Counted from the first letter of the stretch, positions 48,674 to 58,593 are shown. The stretch is 64,000 bases of DNA from an uncultured Sediminibacterium sp. (GCF_946481145.1 NZ_CAMLMJ010000024.1:1-64000); one strand, 5' to 3'. Notes: generated by a model not told the origin, from the sequence alone. A program made the numbers and translations.

Positions 48674-49243
48674 ATGCAAGTCGGAAAGAAGATCGCAGCA
48701 GCCAGAAAGCTAAAAGGACTTACTCAGGAAGAATTAGCCGATCTTTCCCAGATTACCGTGCGAACCATTCAGCGTATAGAAGCTGGTAACAATACACCTC
48801 AGAGTTTTACTTTAAAAGCCATAGCCAAAGCACTGGAGCTGGATTATGCTGATCTGCTCACGAACACTAATACAGTTACGGCCGGCAATAATGGTACAGC
48901 AGCAGATATGCGCCATATTATGACCCTGCTGAATTTCTCCTGTTTTACCTATGTTGTTATACCCTGGGTACATTGGCTCATACCTATGCAGGTGCTAAAA
49001 AGAAGAAAGGATATTTCGGGGGATGCATTAGGTTTTGCACAACAAATCATTCGCAGACAGATTTACTGGACGGTAGCTATTAATCTAACAATGCTCGGCA
49101 CACTGGCATATAATTATACAGTAGTATCAGTTATGGGTAATAAAAATGCGGTGATACCCTATCTATGGCCTTTTTTGTTGCTATATTTTATCAATGCAAC
49201 AGTCATTCTGGTTCAACACCGTACCATCAGAATGCGCTTCTAA
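48674..49243 (+). CDS. XRE-type helix-turn-helix protein with C-terminal membrane domain
   Basis: 189 residues from ATG 48674. HTH at about 3-58: VGKKIAAARKLKGLTQEELA, then QITVRTIQRIEAGNNTPQSF. The remainder (about 78-189) has three or four hydrophobic segments (TLLNFSCFTYVVIPWVHWL, IYWTVAINLTMLGTLAYNY, IPYLWPFLLLYFINATVILV). A membrane-bound transcription factor that could sense a membrane signal; target unknown. A frame extension to 48512 lies in repeat DNA and is rejected. Confidence 0.85.
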   Translation: MQVGKKIAAARKLKGLTQEELADLSQITVRTIQRIEAGNNTPQSFTLKAIAKALELDYADLLTNTNTVTAGNNGTAADMRHIMTLLNFSCFTYVVIPWVHWLIPMQVLKRRKDISGDALGFAQQIIRRQIYWTVAINLTMLGTLAYNYTVVSVMGNKNAVIPYLWPFLLLYFINATVILVQHRTIRMRF

Positions 49244-49342
49244 TGTGTTGATTTGCAATAGATGTCGTGCGTTTGTCGTGCAGGTGTCCTTAGCTTGTCG
49301 CAGCATACAGACTGCACACACGGGTATTTTTGTGAAAAAAAG

Positions 49343-50278
49343 ATGCGACTATTTTCTTTGCCTAAAATGCTGTTTCAATGTCTCTTGTTTTTGGCCATTC
49401 AACAAACCTGCCTTGGTCAGGTGCAACTCTCAACCAATCCATATAAACTCAATTTTGTCTGGCAGCAGGATAGTTCCAATGGCTTTCATGAACCCCATGC
49501 AGCCATGCTGGTGCCCGTAAAACTAGCCGGGTGTCCGAAACAATTTTACATGCAGTTTGATTTGGGAGCCCAAAAAACTATTTTTTATCGCCCGGTATGG
49601 AATGCCATACAGGAGAAATATCCTTCGGTTTACCGGGTTGCAGATACCAGTAAGGTATTGCCCGAGCTAACATTGCAATTTCAGAAAACTGTAATAAACT
49701 TAAAAGCAATCGACCTGATCGAAGCAGGGAATAAAAGCATAGACTGGTCGGATAATGCCCGAATCATCATTGGTACAATGGGGAGCGACTGGTTACACGA
49801 CAGAACCGTTATGATTAATTATCCGGGAAAAGAAATTGTACTGAATTATACCGTTCCCGCAAAAGATACGAGCTTGATGACTGGTTTCACTTATGTCCAA
49901 AAAAGTATTTTGTTGCCAGTTATCATTAAAGGGAAGAAGACAGTTTTGTTTTTTGATACCGGCTCCAGTGCTTTTTCTCTATTAACTTCTAAAGAAACAG
50001 CATTGGCCATGGCAGGTAAAAATGCCACGGCACTTCGTTATCCGGTGCAATCATGGGGCAGAACCATGTATGCCAATAGCCTGCCTAGCTCAGATAGTGT
50101 AGAAGTTAATAATCTTAAAATTCCTTTTGAAAATGTTACTTATATGGAGGGCGCGTCTGAAAGCCAGGTTAACAGAATGCTTCAACTGGGAATAGGAGGT
50201 ATGACCGGAAATAAACTCTTCTTAAAGCATCGCCTGGTATTAGACACCCGGGGCAGGAAGTTTATGATTATGGAGTGA
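49343..50278 (+). CDS. Secreted retropepsin-like aspartic protease candidate
   Basis: 311 residues from ATG 49343; the N-terminus RLFSLPKMLFQCLLFLAIQQ then TCLGQ looks like a signal peptide. Two aspartate lobes are visible: FDLGAQKTIFYR (Asp73 or nearby) and LFFDTGSSAFSLLT (DTGSS, about 205-209), the signature of pepsin/retropepsin active sites, with ALRYPVQSWG and IGGMTGNKLFLKHRLVLDTR in the C-terminal lobe. The first lobe has Leu in place of the usual Thr. Activity is plausible but not shown. A longer start at 49262 is less likely. Confidence 0.7.
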   Translation: MRLFSLPKMLFQCLLFLAIQQTCLGQVQLSTNPYKLNFVWQQDSSNGFHEPHAAMLVPVKLAGCPKQFYMQFDLGAQKTIFYRPVWNAIQEKYPSVYRVADTSKVLPELTLQFQKTVINLKAIDLIEAGNKSIDWSDNARIIIGTMGSDWLHDRTVMINYPGKEIVLNYTVPAKDTSLMTGFTYVQKSILLPVIIKGKKTVLFFDTGSSAFSLLTSKETALAMAGKNATALRYPVQSWGRTMYANSLPSSDSVEVNNLKIPFENVTYMEGASESQVNRMLQLGIGGMTGNKLFLKHRLVLDTRGRKFMIME

Positions 50279-50296
50279 ACCTGGCTTTGAGAGACT

Positions 50297-50327
50297 ATGG
50301 TCCATGGTCCATAGTCCATAGTCCATG
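50297..50327. repeat. TCCATAG word run
   Basis: Tandem GGTCCATAGTCCATAG words (CCATGGTCCATAGTCCATAG). A single-strand word run similar in style to the other families. From 50328 to 50488 I see no gene; a TAATACTG motif precedes the next gene without a clear promoter. Confidence 0.45.
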
Positions 50328-50488
50328 AGTTTGTGCTGTTTTATTCTTGAGGCCCATGAATAGCTAGCCGCTAAAACTGATTGTATATGTGGATGTTCAA
50401 ATGCATTGAAGAATTAGGCAGTAGTATTGATTTTAATTCAATGCTACTGTATTAATACTGAAATTGCAGTTAATATAAACCTGTAGAT

Positions 50489-50845
50489 ATGCTTCAGCAG
50501 ATTCATCCTAAATTACCTATGCGTAATAAAACACAAACGCTGGATTATTATGTTCAACAGTTGGGGTTTAGTGCCTCCGCAGATTATGGAGATTACCTGA
50601 TTCTGCAAAAAGATAGCATTGAGATACATTTTTTTCATTTCCCTGAATTGGATCCTTTGACTAATTACGGCCAGGTATATATCCGCACGAATGATATTGA
50701 TCATTTGTATGAATCTATAAAAAGCAATGGGGTTACTATTCACCCTAATGCTCCATTGGCAGTAAAGCCATGGGGACAAAAAGAATTTGCGCTACTCGAC
50801 CCCGATCACAACCTGCTAACGTTCGGACAATCAACTTCCATCTAA
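50489..50845 (+). CDS. VOC-family (glyoxalase/bleomycin-resistance-like) protein
   Basis: 118 residues. IHPKLPMRNKTQTLDYYVQQ, LGFSASADYGDYLILQKDSI, HFFHFPELDP and VYIRTNDIDHLYESIKSNG with PWGQKEFALLDPDHNLLTFG match the bleomycin-resistance type of the VOC fold, which works as a dimer and either binds glycopeptide drugs or catalyses metal-dependent chemistry. The metal-binding Glu of catalytic members is present as DPDHN. Role unknown. A repeat composite follows. Confidence 0.85.
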   Translation: MLQQIHPKLPMRNKTQTLDYYVQQLGFSASADYGDYLILQKDSIEIHFFHFPELDPLTNYGQVYIRTNDIDHLYESIKSNGVTIHPNAPLAVKPWGQKEFALLDPDHNLLTFGQSTSI

Positions 50846-50851
50846 TTGATC

Positions 50852-50953
50852 CCTTTCAGTGCCCTTCTGTGCCTTCAGTGGCAAATCAGTCCGAAAGTCG
50901 GAAAGACCGAAAGTCCGGTGAAGTTTGCCACTGAAGGCACTGAAGGACACTGA
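50852..50953. repeat. Family A palindrome with family E words in its loop
   Basis: Outer arms: CTTCTGTGCCTTCAGTGGC (50864-50883) and GCCACTGAAGGCACTGAAGG (50927-50946). Between them: CAGTCCGAAAGTCGGAAAGA-type family E words (50887-50920). Two families are nested in one hairpin between convergent genes. Confidence 0.8.
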
Positions 50954-50957
50954 TCGG

Positions 50958-52196
50958 TTAGGGTTTTCTGAAAGGCTGTGCCTTGAAATAGGTCGCAGTT
51001 CGCCATAACCATTCAACCGGTCCGAAATAAAAATAGCGGAACCACCATTTGCAAAACATGGCCTGCAGTATAAAAAATACAATGGCTATCAACCAGTTTA
51101 ACCAAGGAGCTGTTTCTCCCACCAGTTGAAAACCGAAATTGAAAAATAAAATCAACCCGAGTGCGGTTTGCAGGAGATAACTAGTCAGGGCCATTTTCCC
51201 TACCGGTGTCAAAGGATACAAGAGGCGTTGCCAGAATCGCCGATTCATCAGTAAAGTAATACCCACCACATAAAATACCACAAGGGCAGCACTATTGATA
51301 TTGAACAGTATGCCAAAAATATAACCGGGTAGAGGCATCTGGTCCCAGCCAAGTTTTAAAATTTCATTCGCCACAATCATGCCGATGCCGATTAGCAGTG
51401 TAATAAGTACCAGCCAACCTGATCGGTTTCTGATTTTTCTGAAAGCTGAATTTCTTTCTTCGCTACTCATGGCAAACCAACCTTTTCTGCCACTGTACAT
51501 ACCCAATAGAAAAAAACCGAGTGTTACATAAATCCTGCCACTGCCAAACTGGAAATCGAATTTTTCTCCAATGCTTAGGATATTGCTTTTCATCATCGTC
51601 AATAAATCACTTTTATAGACGGTATTGAAAAACACCTGAGAAGGGTCCTGAGCAGATGGAACACCAGCAGGTGGCGGTGGCGGTGGGGTAGCAGCAGCGC
51701 CCATTTGTTCAATCATTCCAAATAACTGAATCAAAAGACCGGGCAGGTTGATGGCTAGCAAAATGCCCAATATCAATATTACTTTATTGCTTAGTTTACG
51801 CATCGGCAGTAATAAAAAACCTAATGGGGCATAAATAGACAGTATATCACCTCTCCAGAAAGCATGGTGTATTAAACCAATAATACCCATAAGAGTAATG
51901 CGCCAGGCATATCGCCAAACAAATGGACGGCCACTATCTTCCATGCTTTTCATCTGGAGAAAAAAACTGAGTCCAAAAAGGAAGGAGAAGAAAGCGAAGA
52001 ATTTACCGGAGATGAGTATATCATTGATCGTTCCCACTATCTGCATAGATATGCCATCATGTTTTTTGAACAGTTCTTCCGGCATATTACCTGCATTATA
52101 CCAATAAATCATATGGGCTAACAGGATACCCAAAAGGGCAAATCCTCGCAGGGCATCAACAGTAATGATGCGTTGTTTCAGGGTTTCGGCTTGCAT
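50958..52196 (-). CDS. DUF418 family membrane protein
   Basis: 412 residues from ATG 52196. The start ITVDALRGFALLGILLAHMI is the DUF418/YeiB signature, followed by about ten helices and FQLVGETAPWLNWLIAIVFF, CKWWFRYFYFGPVEWLWRTA in the conserved C-terminal DUF418 block. Related to acyltransferase-3-like membrane proteins; the biochemical role is not established. A Pro-rich loop (PPPPPPAG, about 180-190) is unusual. A seven-codon TTG extension is rejected. Confidence 0.88.
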   Translation of the reverse strand: MQAETLKQRIITVDALRGFALLGILLAHMIYWYNAGNMPEELFKKHDGISMQIVGTINDILISGKFFAFFSFLFGLSFFLQMKSMEDSGRPFVWRYAWRITLMGIIGLIHHAFWRGDILSIYAPLGFLLLPMRKLSNKVILILGILLAINLPGLLIQLFGMIEQMGAAATPPPPPPAGVPSAQDPSQVFFNTVYKSDLLTMMKSNILSIGEKFDFQFGSGRIYVTLGFFLLGMYSGRKGWFAMSSEERNSAFRKIRNRSGWLVLITLLIGIGMIVANEILKLGWDQMPLPGYIFGILFNINSAALVVFYVVGITLLMNRRFWQRLLYPLTPVGKMALTSYLLQTALGLILFFNFGFQLVGETAPWLNWLIAIVFFILQAMFCKWWFRYFYFGPVEWLWRTATYFKAQPFRKP

Positions 52197-52274
52197 TCGT
52201 AGCAATTTTGAATACAAGAAGATACAATTTTTTCAGACGGAATAACCAAAAATGATGAACGGCAGTTGGAGGCT

Positions 52275-52387
52275 TTACTCTGCGTAAACTTAGTGCTCTC
52301 TTGTTCTCTGCGGTCCCTTCCTTCCTCAGGTTGACGTAAGGAACCCCACCGCAGAGAACAAGAGAGCACTAAGTTTACGCAGAGATT
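52275..52387. repeat. Long near-perfect palindrome (family J)
   Basis: CTCTGCGTAAACTTAGTGCT, then CTTGTTCTCTGCGG on the left; the reverse complement (CCGCAGAGAACAAGAGAGCA, then CTAAGTTTACGCAGAG) on the right. About 40-base arms with a loop of about 30 bases (CCTTCCTTCCTCAGGTTGAC). Its right end overlaps the dnaE stop codon; it probably terminates dnaE. Related words occur at 1588 and 48548. Confidence 0.8.
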
Positions 52388-55300
52388 ATCCTACCAGCCC
52401 CACACTTACTTCCAGATCGGGGTTATCTAGCAGAAAATTCGCCATATCTTCATTCATAAGGAAACCTTTCTCTAATGTATACAGGCTTACTTTTAATTGT
52501 TCCCTGGGTTCATATAGCGTAAAACGCAGGGAAGATTTTCCCGGAAACTCCCGAACGTTTTTATCAATGAATGAAACGAAATCAGGTGTAAGCGAAGCGG
52601 GGTGCATGCTTATTTCAATGCTGCGTGTCATATTTTGTTTCACTGTTTCGAGTAATGACATCACATTGATCTTAAATTCGAAATTATTGGGCTGGTTAAA
52701 ACGATTCCGGAAGAAGCCGGTTAATAATATATTTTGTCCTTTTTCAAGGTAGTTCTGGAATTTGATATAGTCCTCGCTCCACAAGATAAAGTCGGTTTTC
52801 CCGCTAAAATCTTCAATCACAAATGAGCCAAAGTTTTTACCTGTTTTTGTTACGCGATGTTGTACGTCGATCACCAATCCTGCTACACGTAATTGTTTGC
52901 CGGGGTTTGGTTGCAGATGTAATGTTTCTTTTATTTCATTAAAGTCTGCAATGCTTGTAATACCATAATATTTAAGCTCGAACTTAAAATGATCCAGCGG
53001 GTGCCCACTCATGAACATCCCAGTAACATCTTTTTCATGATCGAGTAATTCTGTGAGTGTCCAGGGTTCAACAGAGGCAATTTTGGGAATGGGTACCTGC
53101 ATTGCAGAGCTCATATCACCAAATAGTGTATTGGCACTTGCTGCAGAAGCTGTTTGATTGGCCTGACCATATTGAATAATTTTCTCTAAACCCGATAATT
53201 TATCACCATCGGCTACATGAAAATATTGCGCACGGTGAAATTCAGGGAAACAGTCAAAAGCACCAGAATAGGCAAGGCTCTCTAATGATTTTTTATTGAC
53301 GCTTCTCTGTACTACCCGTTTGCTGAAATCAAAAACATCTTTATACCATCCATTCTTCTCCCTTTCGGCAATAATATTTTCTACTGCGGCTTCACCCACA
53401 CCTTTCAATCCACCCAAACCAAAACGGATTTCTCCATTTTTATTTACCGCAAATCCTTTTAGTGATTCATTGATATCCGGACCAAGTACTTTAATACCCA
53501 TCCGTTTGCATTCTTCCATGAAGAAAGTGATCTTCTCAATACTTCCTGCATGGTTAAGCACTGCCGACATATACTCTCCGGGATAATGAGCTTTCAGATA
53601 AGCTGTCTGGTAAGCAACAAAAGCATAACAGGTTGAGTGAGATTTGTTGAAAGCGTATTGCGCAAAAGCTTCCCAGTCTGTCCATATTTTTTCCAGTTTA
53701 TCGGCAGGATGTCCCTTCGCAGTAGCGCCGTCGATAAACTGTTTTTTCATTTTATCCAGTACGGATTTTTGTTTTTTACCCATGGCTTTACGGAGTACAT
53801 CCGCATCGCCCTTGGTAAAACCACCAAGGCTCTGACTCAGCAACATCACCTGTTCCTGGTATACGGTAATACCATAAGTCTCTGCCAGGTACTCTTCCAT
53901 TTGAGGAACATCATAGGTAACGGGTTCACGTCCGTGTTTACGGTCAATGAACTTAGGGATATAGGCAATAGGGCCGGGCCTATACAGGGCGTTCATGGCA
54001 ATCAGGTCATCGAATTTATCGGGCTTCAGATCGCGCAGGTATTTTTGCATGCCCACACTTTCAAACTGGAACGTGGCATTGGTTTCACCTTTTTGGTAGA
54101 GTAGGAAAGTCTTTTCATCGTCTAGCGGAATATTGTCGAGGTCAATATCTACGCCATGGTTTTGTTTGATGAGTTCGAGGGCTGTCTTTAAAATAGAGAG
54201 GGTCTTCAGACCCAGGAAGTCCATTTTAATAACACCGGCATCTTCAATAATACTTCCTTCTATCTGTGTAACCCAGAGATCAGAATCTTTTGCTGTAGCA
54301 ACAGGAATAAGCTCTGTCAGATCTTTTGGTGCAATGATGATACCTGCAGCGTGGATGCCCGTATTTCGTACAGAGCCTTCCAGTCTTTCCGCCTCTTTCA
54401 GTACCTGTGCACGTATATCTGTACCATTGTATATTTCACGTAATTTTTTTACGTTCTCAATATCTTCCTGCTGGTATGCTTCTTTTTCTTCCAGCGATTT
54501 TTCGCCTTCTTTTACCGTGAGTGGTGCATGTAATACACGTCCCAGTTCTGTACCCGGTTTGTCTGGTACCAGTTTGGCGAGCATATTACTTTCGGCCAGG
54601 GGTAAATCGAGTACACGGGCAACATCCTTGATACTCATTTTGGCTGCCATAGTACCATAGGTAATGATCTGGGCTACCTGTTGTTTGCCGTATTTGGATA
54701 CTACATAGTCAATTACTTTCTGACGGCCTTCATCGTCGAAGTCCGTATCGATATCGGGCATGCTCTTACGATCCGGGTTAAGAAAACGCTCGAACAGCAG
54801 GTTGTATTTAATTGGATCTATATTAGTAATGCCAATACAATAGGCTACTACACTACCGGCGGCAGAACCACGACCGGGACCTACGAATACACCAAGTTCA
54901 CGCCCTGCTTTAATGAAATCACTTACGATCAGGAAGTATCCGGCAAAACCCATGGTTTTGATCGTAAACAATTCAAAATCTATCCTTTCCTGGATCTCCG
55001 GGGTAAGATCAGCATAGCGCATTTTAGCGCCTTCCATGGTAATATGTTTCAGAAATTCCCACTGGTTAAGGTTGGCATCTGTATGAATCTGAAACGATGG
55101 TGGAATTGGAAAGGCTGGCAGTAAGATATCTTTCTTCAGATTCAATACTTCTACCTTATCAACAATCTGATTCGTATTATCCAGCGATTCTGGTATATCG
55201 CTGAATAATTTTTCCATTTCCTGCGTAGTCTTGAAATAGAATTGGTCGTTTGGAAATTTAAAGCGGCGGTTTTTGATCTGTGTATCATCATTCACAAAAT

Positions 55301-56057
55301 CATCAAAGCCGGGAGTGCTTTGTTTTTCTCCGGTATTAATACAAAGCAGGATATCATGTGCATTGGCATCGTCTCTGTCTACATAGTGACTGTCATTGGT
55401 AGCAATAACCGGAACATTATATTTTTTAGAAAACTTGATCAATGCCTGATTGATCACTTCCTGTTCTTTTATGTTATGTCGTTGGAGTTCGATGTAATAA
55501 TCTTCCCCAAATAGATCCAGCCACCATTTGAATTCCTGTTCCCCTTTTTCTTCTCCGTCGTGTAAAATGGTTTGGGGCACATAAGCCCCGATACAGCAGG
55601 TAGTGGCGATCAGTCCTTCATGGTATTGTTCAATCAGTTCTTTATCTATACGCGGATACTTGCTGTACATTCCTTCAATAAAACCTAGCGATGTAAGTTT
55701 TACAAGGTTCTCATATCCCTTTTTATTTTTAGCAAGTAATACCTGGTGGTATCGTTCGTCTTTTACTTCTTTGGTGAATGTTTTTATATGCCTGTCTTTC
55801 ACCACATAAAATTCGCAACCAACAATAGGTTTTACTTGCGGTGCCAGTATATCCTTTCCATTTTCATCTTTACCTATAACTTTTGTATTCTTCCATGCCT
55901 GACTAACAAATTCGAAAGCCCCAAACATATTGCCGTGGTCGGTAATGGCCAGTGCGGGCATATTATCTTTGGCAGCTTTTTTGTATAAACTGTCGATAGC
56001 TGCTGCACCGTCGAGCAGCGAATATTGGGTATGAACGTGTAGATGTGAGAAAACCAT
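52386..56057 (-). CDS. dnaE: DNA polymerase III subunit alpha
   Basis: Replicative DNA polymerase, 1223 residues from ATG 56057. PHP domain at the start (FSHLHVHTQYSLLDGAAAID, metal-binding His), polymerase palm motifs VGPGRGSAAGSVVAYC and RKSMPDIDTDFDDEGRQKVI with catalytic Asp residues, FNKSHSTCYAFVAYQTAYLK (fingers), and a C-terminal OB domain (KTDFILWSEDYIKFQNYLEK region). A DnaE1-type polymerase of Bacteroidota. An upstream frame extension of 65 codons runs through repeat words (families B, E, G) and is rejected. The stop codon overlaps a palindrome. Confidence 0.97.
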   Translation of the reverse strand: MVFSHLHVHTQYSLLDGAAAIDSLYKKAAKDNMPALAITDHGNMFGAFEFVSQAWKNTKVIGKDENGKDILAPQVKPIVGCEFYVVKDRHIKTFTKEVKDERYHQVLLAKNKKGYENLVKLTSLGFIEGMYSKYPRIDKELIEQYHEGLIATTCCIGAYVPQTILHDGEEKGEQEFKWWLDLFGEDYYIELQRHNIKEQEVINQALIKFSKKYNVPVIATNDSHYVDRDDANAHDILLCINTGEKQSTPGFDDFVNDDTQIKNRRFKFPNDQFYFKTTQEMEKLFSDIPESLDNTNQIVDKVEVLNLKKDILLPAFPIPPSFQIHTDANLNQWEFLKHITMEGAKMRYADLTPEIQERIDFELFTIKTMGFAGYFLIVSDFIKAGRELGVFVGPGRGSAAGSVVAYCIGITNIDPIKYNLLFERFLNPDRKSMPDIDTDFDDEGRQKVIDYVVSKYGKQQVAQIITYGTMAAKMSIKDVARVLDLPLAESNMLAKLVPDKPGTELGRVLHAPLTVKEGEKSLEEKEAYQQEDIENVKKLREIYNGTDIRAQVLKEAERLEGSVRNTGIHAAGIIIAPKDLTELIPVATAKDSDLWVTQIEGSIIEDAGVIKMDFLGLKTLSILKTALELIKQNHGVDIDLDNIPLDDEKTFLLYQKGETNATFQFESVGMQKYLRDLKPDKFDDLIAMNALYRPGPIAYIPKFIDRKHGREPVTYDVPQMEEYLAETYGITVYQEQVMLLSQSLGGFTKGDADVLRKAMGKKQKSVLDKMKKQFIDGATAKGHPADKLEKIWTDWEAFAQYAFNKSHSTCYAFVAYQTAYLKAHYPGEYMSAVLNHAGSIEKITFFMEECKRMGIKVLGPDINESLKGFAVNKNGEIRFGLGGLKGVGEAAVENIIAEREKNGWYKDVFDFSKRVVQRSVNKKSLESLAYSGAFDCFPEFHRAQYFHVADGDKLSGLEKIIQYGQANQTASAASANTLFGDMSSAMQVPIPKIASVEPWTLTELLDHEKDVTGMFMSGHPLDHFKFELKYYGITSIADFNEIKETLHLQPNPGKQLRVAGLVIDVQHRVTKTGKNFGSFVIEDFSGKTDFILWSEDYIKFQNYLEKGQNILLTGFFRNRFNQPNNFEFKINVMSLLETVKQNMTRSIEISMHPASLTPDFVSFIDKNVREFPGKSSLRFTLYEPREQLKVSLYTLEKGFLMNEDMANFLLDNPDLEVSVGLVG

Positions 56058-56436
56058 GATAGAGATGTCGGATGTCTGATGGCGGATGGCTGATATAATA
56101 CTCAGCATCCCCCTTTTCCCGAACGACAAATATCCCGATTTTGGGGTGTTTGGAGAAGGCTTGGTTATCCACATAGGGGGGAGTCCGGAAGTCCGAGGTC
56201 CGAAAGTCCGAGGGAGGATGGAAGTCGTGAATTGTGAATAGTCAATTGTCAATTGTCAGTAGAGAGGGGGAGTGTTTTAAGCAAATCTGCCATCTGACAT
56301 CTGACATCTGCCATCTTCCATCTGCTATCCTTCAATCCAAATCCGACATCAGCCATCCGACATCAGCCATTTTTCCACATCTGTGGAACTGCTGTTAAAA
56401 CCTTAAAACTTATGCTCAATCCTTGGGCTGAAAGGG
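56058..56436. repeat. Repeat-filled gap upstream of dnaE (families B, E, G)
   Basis: Family B words at 56062-56095, family E words (GTCCGGAAGTCCGAGGTCCG, 56184-56215), family G words (GTGAATTGTGAATAGTCAAT, 56225-56262), then B words again in the opposite strand (CTGACATCTGACATCTGCCA and ATCCGACATCAGCCATCC, 56285-56372). About 380 bases hold three families without a gene; the dnaE and NlpC promoters must be here. Confidence 0.6.
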
Positions 56437-56460
56437 TTGGGGGATTATATTGCAAATATT

Positions 56461-57180
56461 ATGATGAATAGAATTTCTTTAGTGCTAAGTTTTGCCTCAG
56501 TATTCGTACTTACGAGCTGTAAATCGCTGAGTAAGCTTACATCCAGGGATAATTCAACGACCAAAACGAGTACTACAAAGTCTAATTCGACCGGGCAGCA
56601 AAGGGAATTTCTTGATGGAATTGAAGTAACGCCGGGCACAGCAGTCACCAGCAGACATAAAACCAGTACTACCAATGCCAATACAAATACTGCGGCAAAA
56701 AAAGACAAAGCTGCAGTGGCAAAAGACATGAGCAGTTTTGATATTGAACGTGCCGGTTACCTTCAATTGAAATATGCGGTTATTATAGATGCAACTGTTG
56801 AGAAGTTAACCAATATTCCTCTTTTAGAGACCATCGATAAATGGTGGGGAACGAAATATTGTTTAGGAGGAAGTACCGAAAGTTGTATAGACTGCTCTGC
56901 GTTCACACAGGTACTTATGCGCGATGTATTCAATACCAGTTTACCCCGCACCGCACAAGAACAATTTGATACCAGTGAAAAAATAGACCTTGCTGATTTA
57001 CAGGAAGGTGATTTGGTTTTCTTCCATACCACTGGCCGTAAAAAAGACATCACCCACGTAGGCATCTACCTGCTCAATAACAAATTCGTACATGCAGCCA
57101 CCAGCGGCGGCGTAATGATCAGTGACCTCAACGAAAAATACTGGCAGCCGAGGTTTAGAGGCGCGGGACGCGCTAAATAA
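56461..57180 (+). CDS. NlpC/P60 family lipoprotein (C40 peptidase)
   Basis: 239 residues. SpII signal (VLSFASVFVLTSC, lipobox Cys about 20), a threonine/serine-rich linker (about 30-95), then an NlpC/P60 domain: DCSAFTQVLMRDVF with catalytic Cys, THVGIYLLNNKFVHAATSGG with the catalytic His (HVGIY) and third polar residue (HAAT). Hydrolyses peptide stems of peptidoglycan, outside the inner membrane. Start chosen at ATG 56461; a second ATG follows immediately. Behind it lies a family D palindrome and lysC convergent. Confidence 0.93.
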   Translation: MMNRISLVLSFASVFVLTSCKSLSKLTSRDNSTTKTSTTKSNSTGQQREFLDGIEVTPGTAVTSRHKTSTTNANTNTAAKKDKAAVAKDMSSFDIERAGYLQLKYAVIIDATVEKLTNIPLLETIDKWWGTKYCLGGSTESCIDCSAFTQVLMRDVFNTSLPRTAQEQFDTSEKIDLADLQEGDLVFFHTTGRKKDITHVGIYLLNNKFVHAATSGGVMISDLNEKYWQPRFRGAGRAK

Positions 57181-57330
57181 TTTGGAAATTGGGCAATTTG
57201 AAAATTTGAAAATGAGTGAGTGTCTATACTAGTATTCCTACTACACTTAAATGAATTTCCATAAAGCGGAGACAGTCTATTAGTTTAGTACCCTTTAATT
57301 TTCAAATTTTCAAATTGCCCAATTTTCAAA
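57181..57330. repeat. Family D palindrome between convergent NlpC and lysC
   Basis: Left arm TTTGGAAATTGGGCAATTTG words (57181-57217), right arm TTCAAATTGCCCAATTTTCA (57307-57330), enclosing about 80 unrelated bases. Likely bidirectional terminator. Related: 58620-58763, 61531-61650. Confidence 0.65.
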
Positions 57331-58593
57331 TTATTTATAAAGCGCTTGTATTGTTTCTTTCGTCTTTTGCATTAGCACAACTTCTTTTCCTTCGAGCATT
57401 TTGTTTACCAGGGTTTCATTGTAATGGCGGATGGTGAGGAGGTGGAGGTCTTTTTCTAGTTGTACGTCAAATACATTGCTTGCCTGGGCCGCAAAATCAT
57501 TGGTCTTTTCATCCTTATCGTCCATGCAAATCTGAACGCCGATTGCGCCGGTTTGTATAAGGTTAGTGCGAACGCGTGATCGTTCAAGTACATCGTAAAG
57601 TTGTCGCATGGGTGCTTCGGCCATAAAAGAAAAATCGCGGTTGTGCAGGTGAATCAGTAATTGTTTTTCTTTTACAACAATAATTGGGGGTAGTCCTTTG
57701 ATGTTCTTTTTATGAATAACAGTTCCGGGAAGGGAAGGGTCGAGGAAACATTTTACATACATGGGAATACCCTTGTTCTGTAAAGGTTTGATGGTTTTAG
57801 GGTGAATAACCTGTGCGCCATAAAAAGCCATTTCTATGACTTCATTGAAATTCAATTCACTGATCAATTGGGCATCGGGGAACTGTTTAGGATCGGCATT
57901 CATAACACCTTCCACATCCTTCCAGATCGTCAGGCTTTCTGCATTGAGCATATTGGCAAACAGGGCGGCCGTATAATCACTGCCTTCTCTCCCTAATGTG
58001 GTACTTTCATTTTCATCCGTTGACCCTATAAATCCCTGGGTAATGAGTATATTATTGTTTGATATAACAGACTGCCAGCTCTGACTTGCCTTTTCGGCTG
58101 TGAATTGCCAGTCGATACCTGCATCCCTGAAATTATCATCGGTGCGAATAATATCACGCACATCCATCCATTGATTCGGAATTTTTTCCTGATTCAGGAA
58201 ATGACTAATGATACAGGTGCTAAACAGTTCGCCGGCACATACTACCTGATCATAATAATAATCAAACTCACGAACGGGTTTATCATGTAAAAGCCATTCT
58301 ACCTCCGTAAAAAAATCGTTGAGCTGTGCAGCGCAGGCATTATAGTGGGTAACCAATAAATATTTTGCAGTGGTAAGGTGTTGGTTTTTGACAATTTCAA
58401 AAAGTTGAAGCGCCTCCTCTTTTTTCCCGGCAAAAAATGATTCCACTACTTTTTCTAAAGCATTGGTTGTTTTCCCCATCGCAGAAATAATGATAACCAG
58501 TTGATCATCTTTGTATTTATCAACGATACCTGCCAGATTTTTTATTCGATCAACACTATTAACACTCGCTCCGCCAAACTTAAATACTTTCAT
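57331..58593 (-). CDS. lysC: Aspartate kinase (monofunctional)
   Basis: Phosphorylates aspartate, first step to lysine, threonine and methionine. 420 residues: VFKFGGASVNSVDRIKNLAG (substrate-binding), IIISAMGKTTNALEKVVESF, LGREGSDYTAALFANMLNAE (ATP-binding) and WKDVEGVMNADPKQF, FYGAQVIHPKTIKPLQ. A C-terminal regulatory region of about 120 residues follows, with ACT-like strands (VLERSRVRTNLIQTGAIGVQ). No homoserine dehydrogenase domain is fused. A TAGTTTTG -7 box is 17 bases upstream. The lysC symbol is by function; the feedback effector is not known. Confidence 0.92.
   Translation of the reverse strand: MKVFKFGGASVNSVDRIKNLAGIVDKYKDDQLVIIISAMGKTTNALEKVVESFFAGKKEEALQLFEIVKNQHLTTAKYLLVTHYNACAAQLNDFFTEVEWLLHDKPVREFDYYYDQVVCAGELFSTCIISHFLNQEKIPNQWMDVRDIIRTDDNFRDAGIDWQFTAEKASQSWQSVISNNNILITQGFIGSTDENESTTLGREGSDYTAALFANMLNAESLTIWKDVEGVMNADPKQFPDAQLISELNFNEVIEMAFYGAQVIHPKTIKPLQNKGIPMYVKCFLDPSLPGTVIHKKNIKGLPPIIVVKEKQLLIHLHNRDFSFMAEAPMRQLYDVLERSRVRTNLIQTGAIGVQICMDDKDEKTNDFAAQASNVFDVQLEKDLHLLTIRHYNETLVNKMLEGKEVVLMQKTKETIQALYK

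Noticed and set aside
56058..56252. N-terminal extension of DnaE by 65 codons
   Set aside because: Encoded by repeat words of families B, E and G; the PHP domain start at 56057 is conserved.
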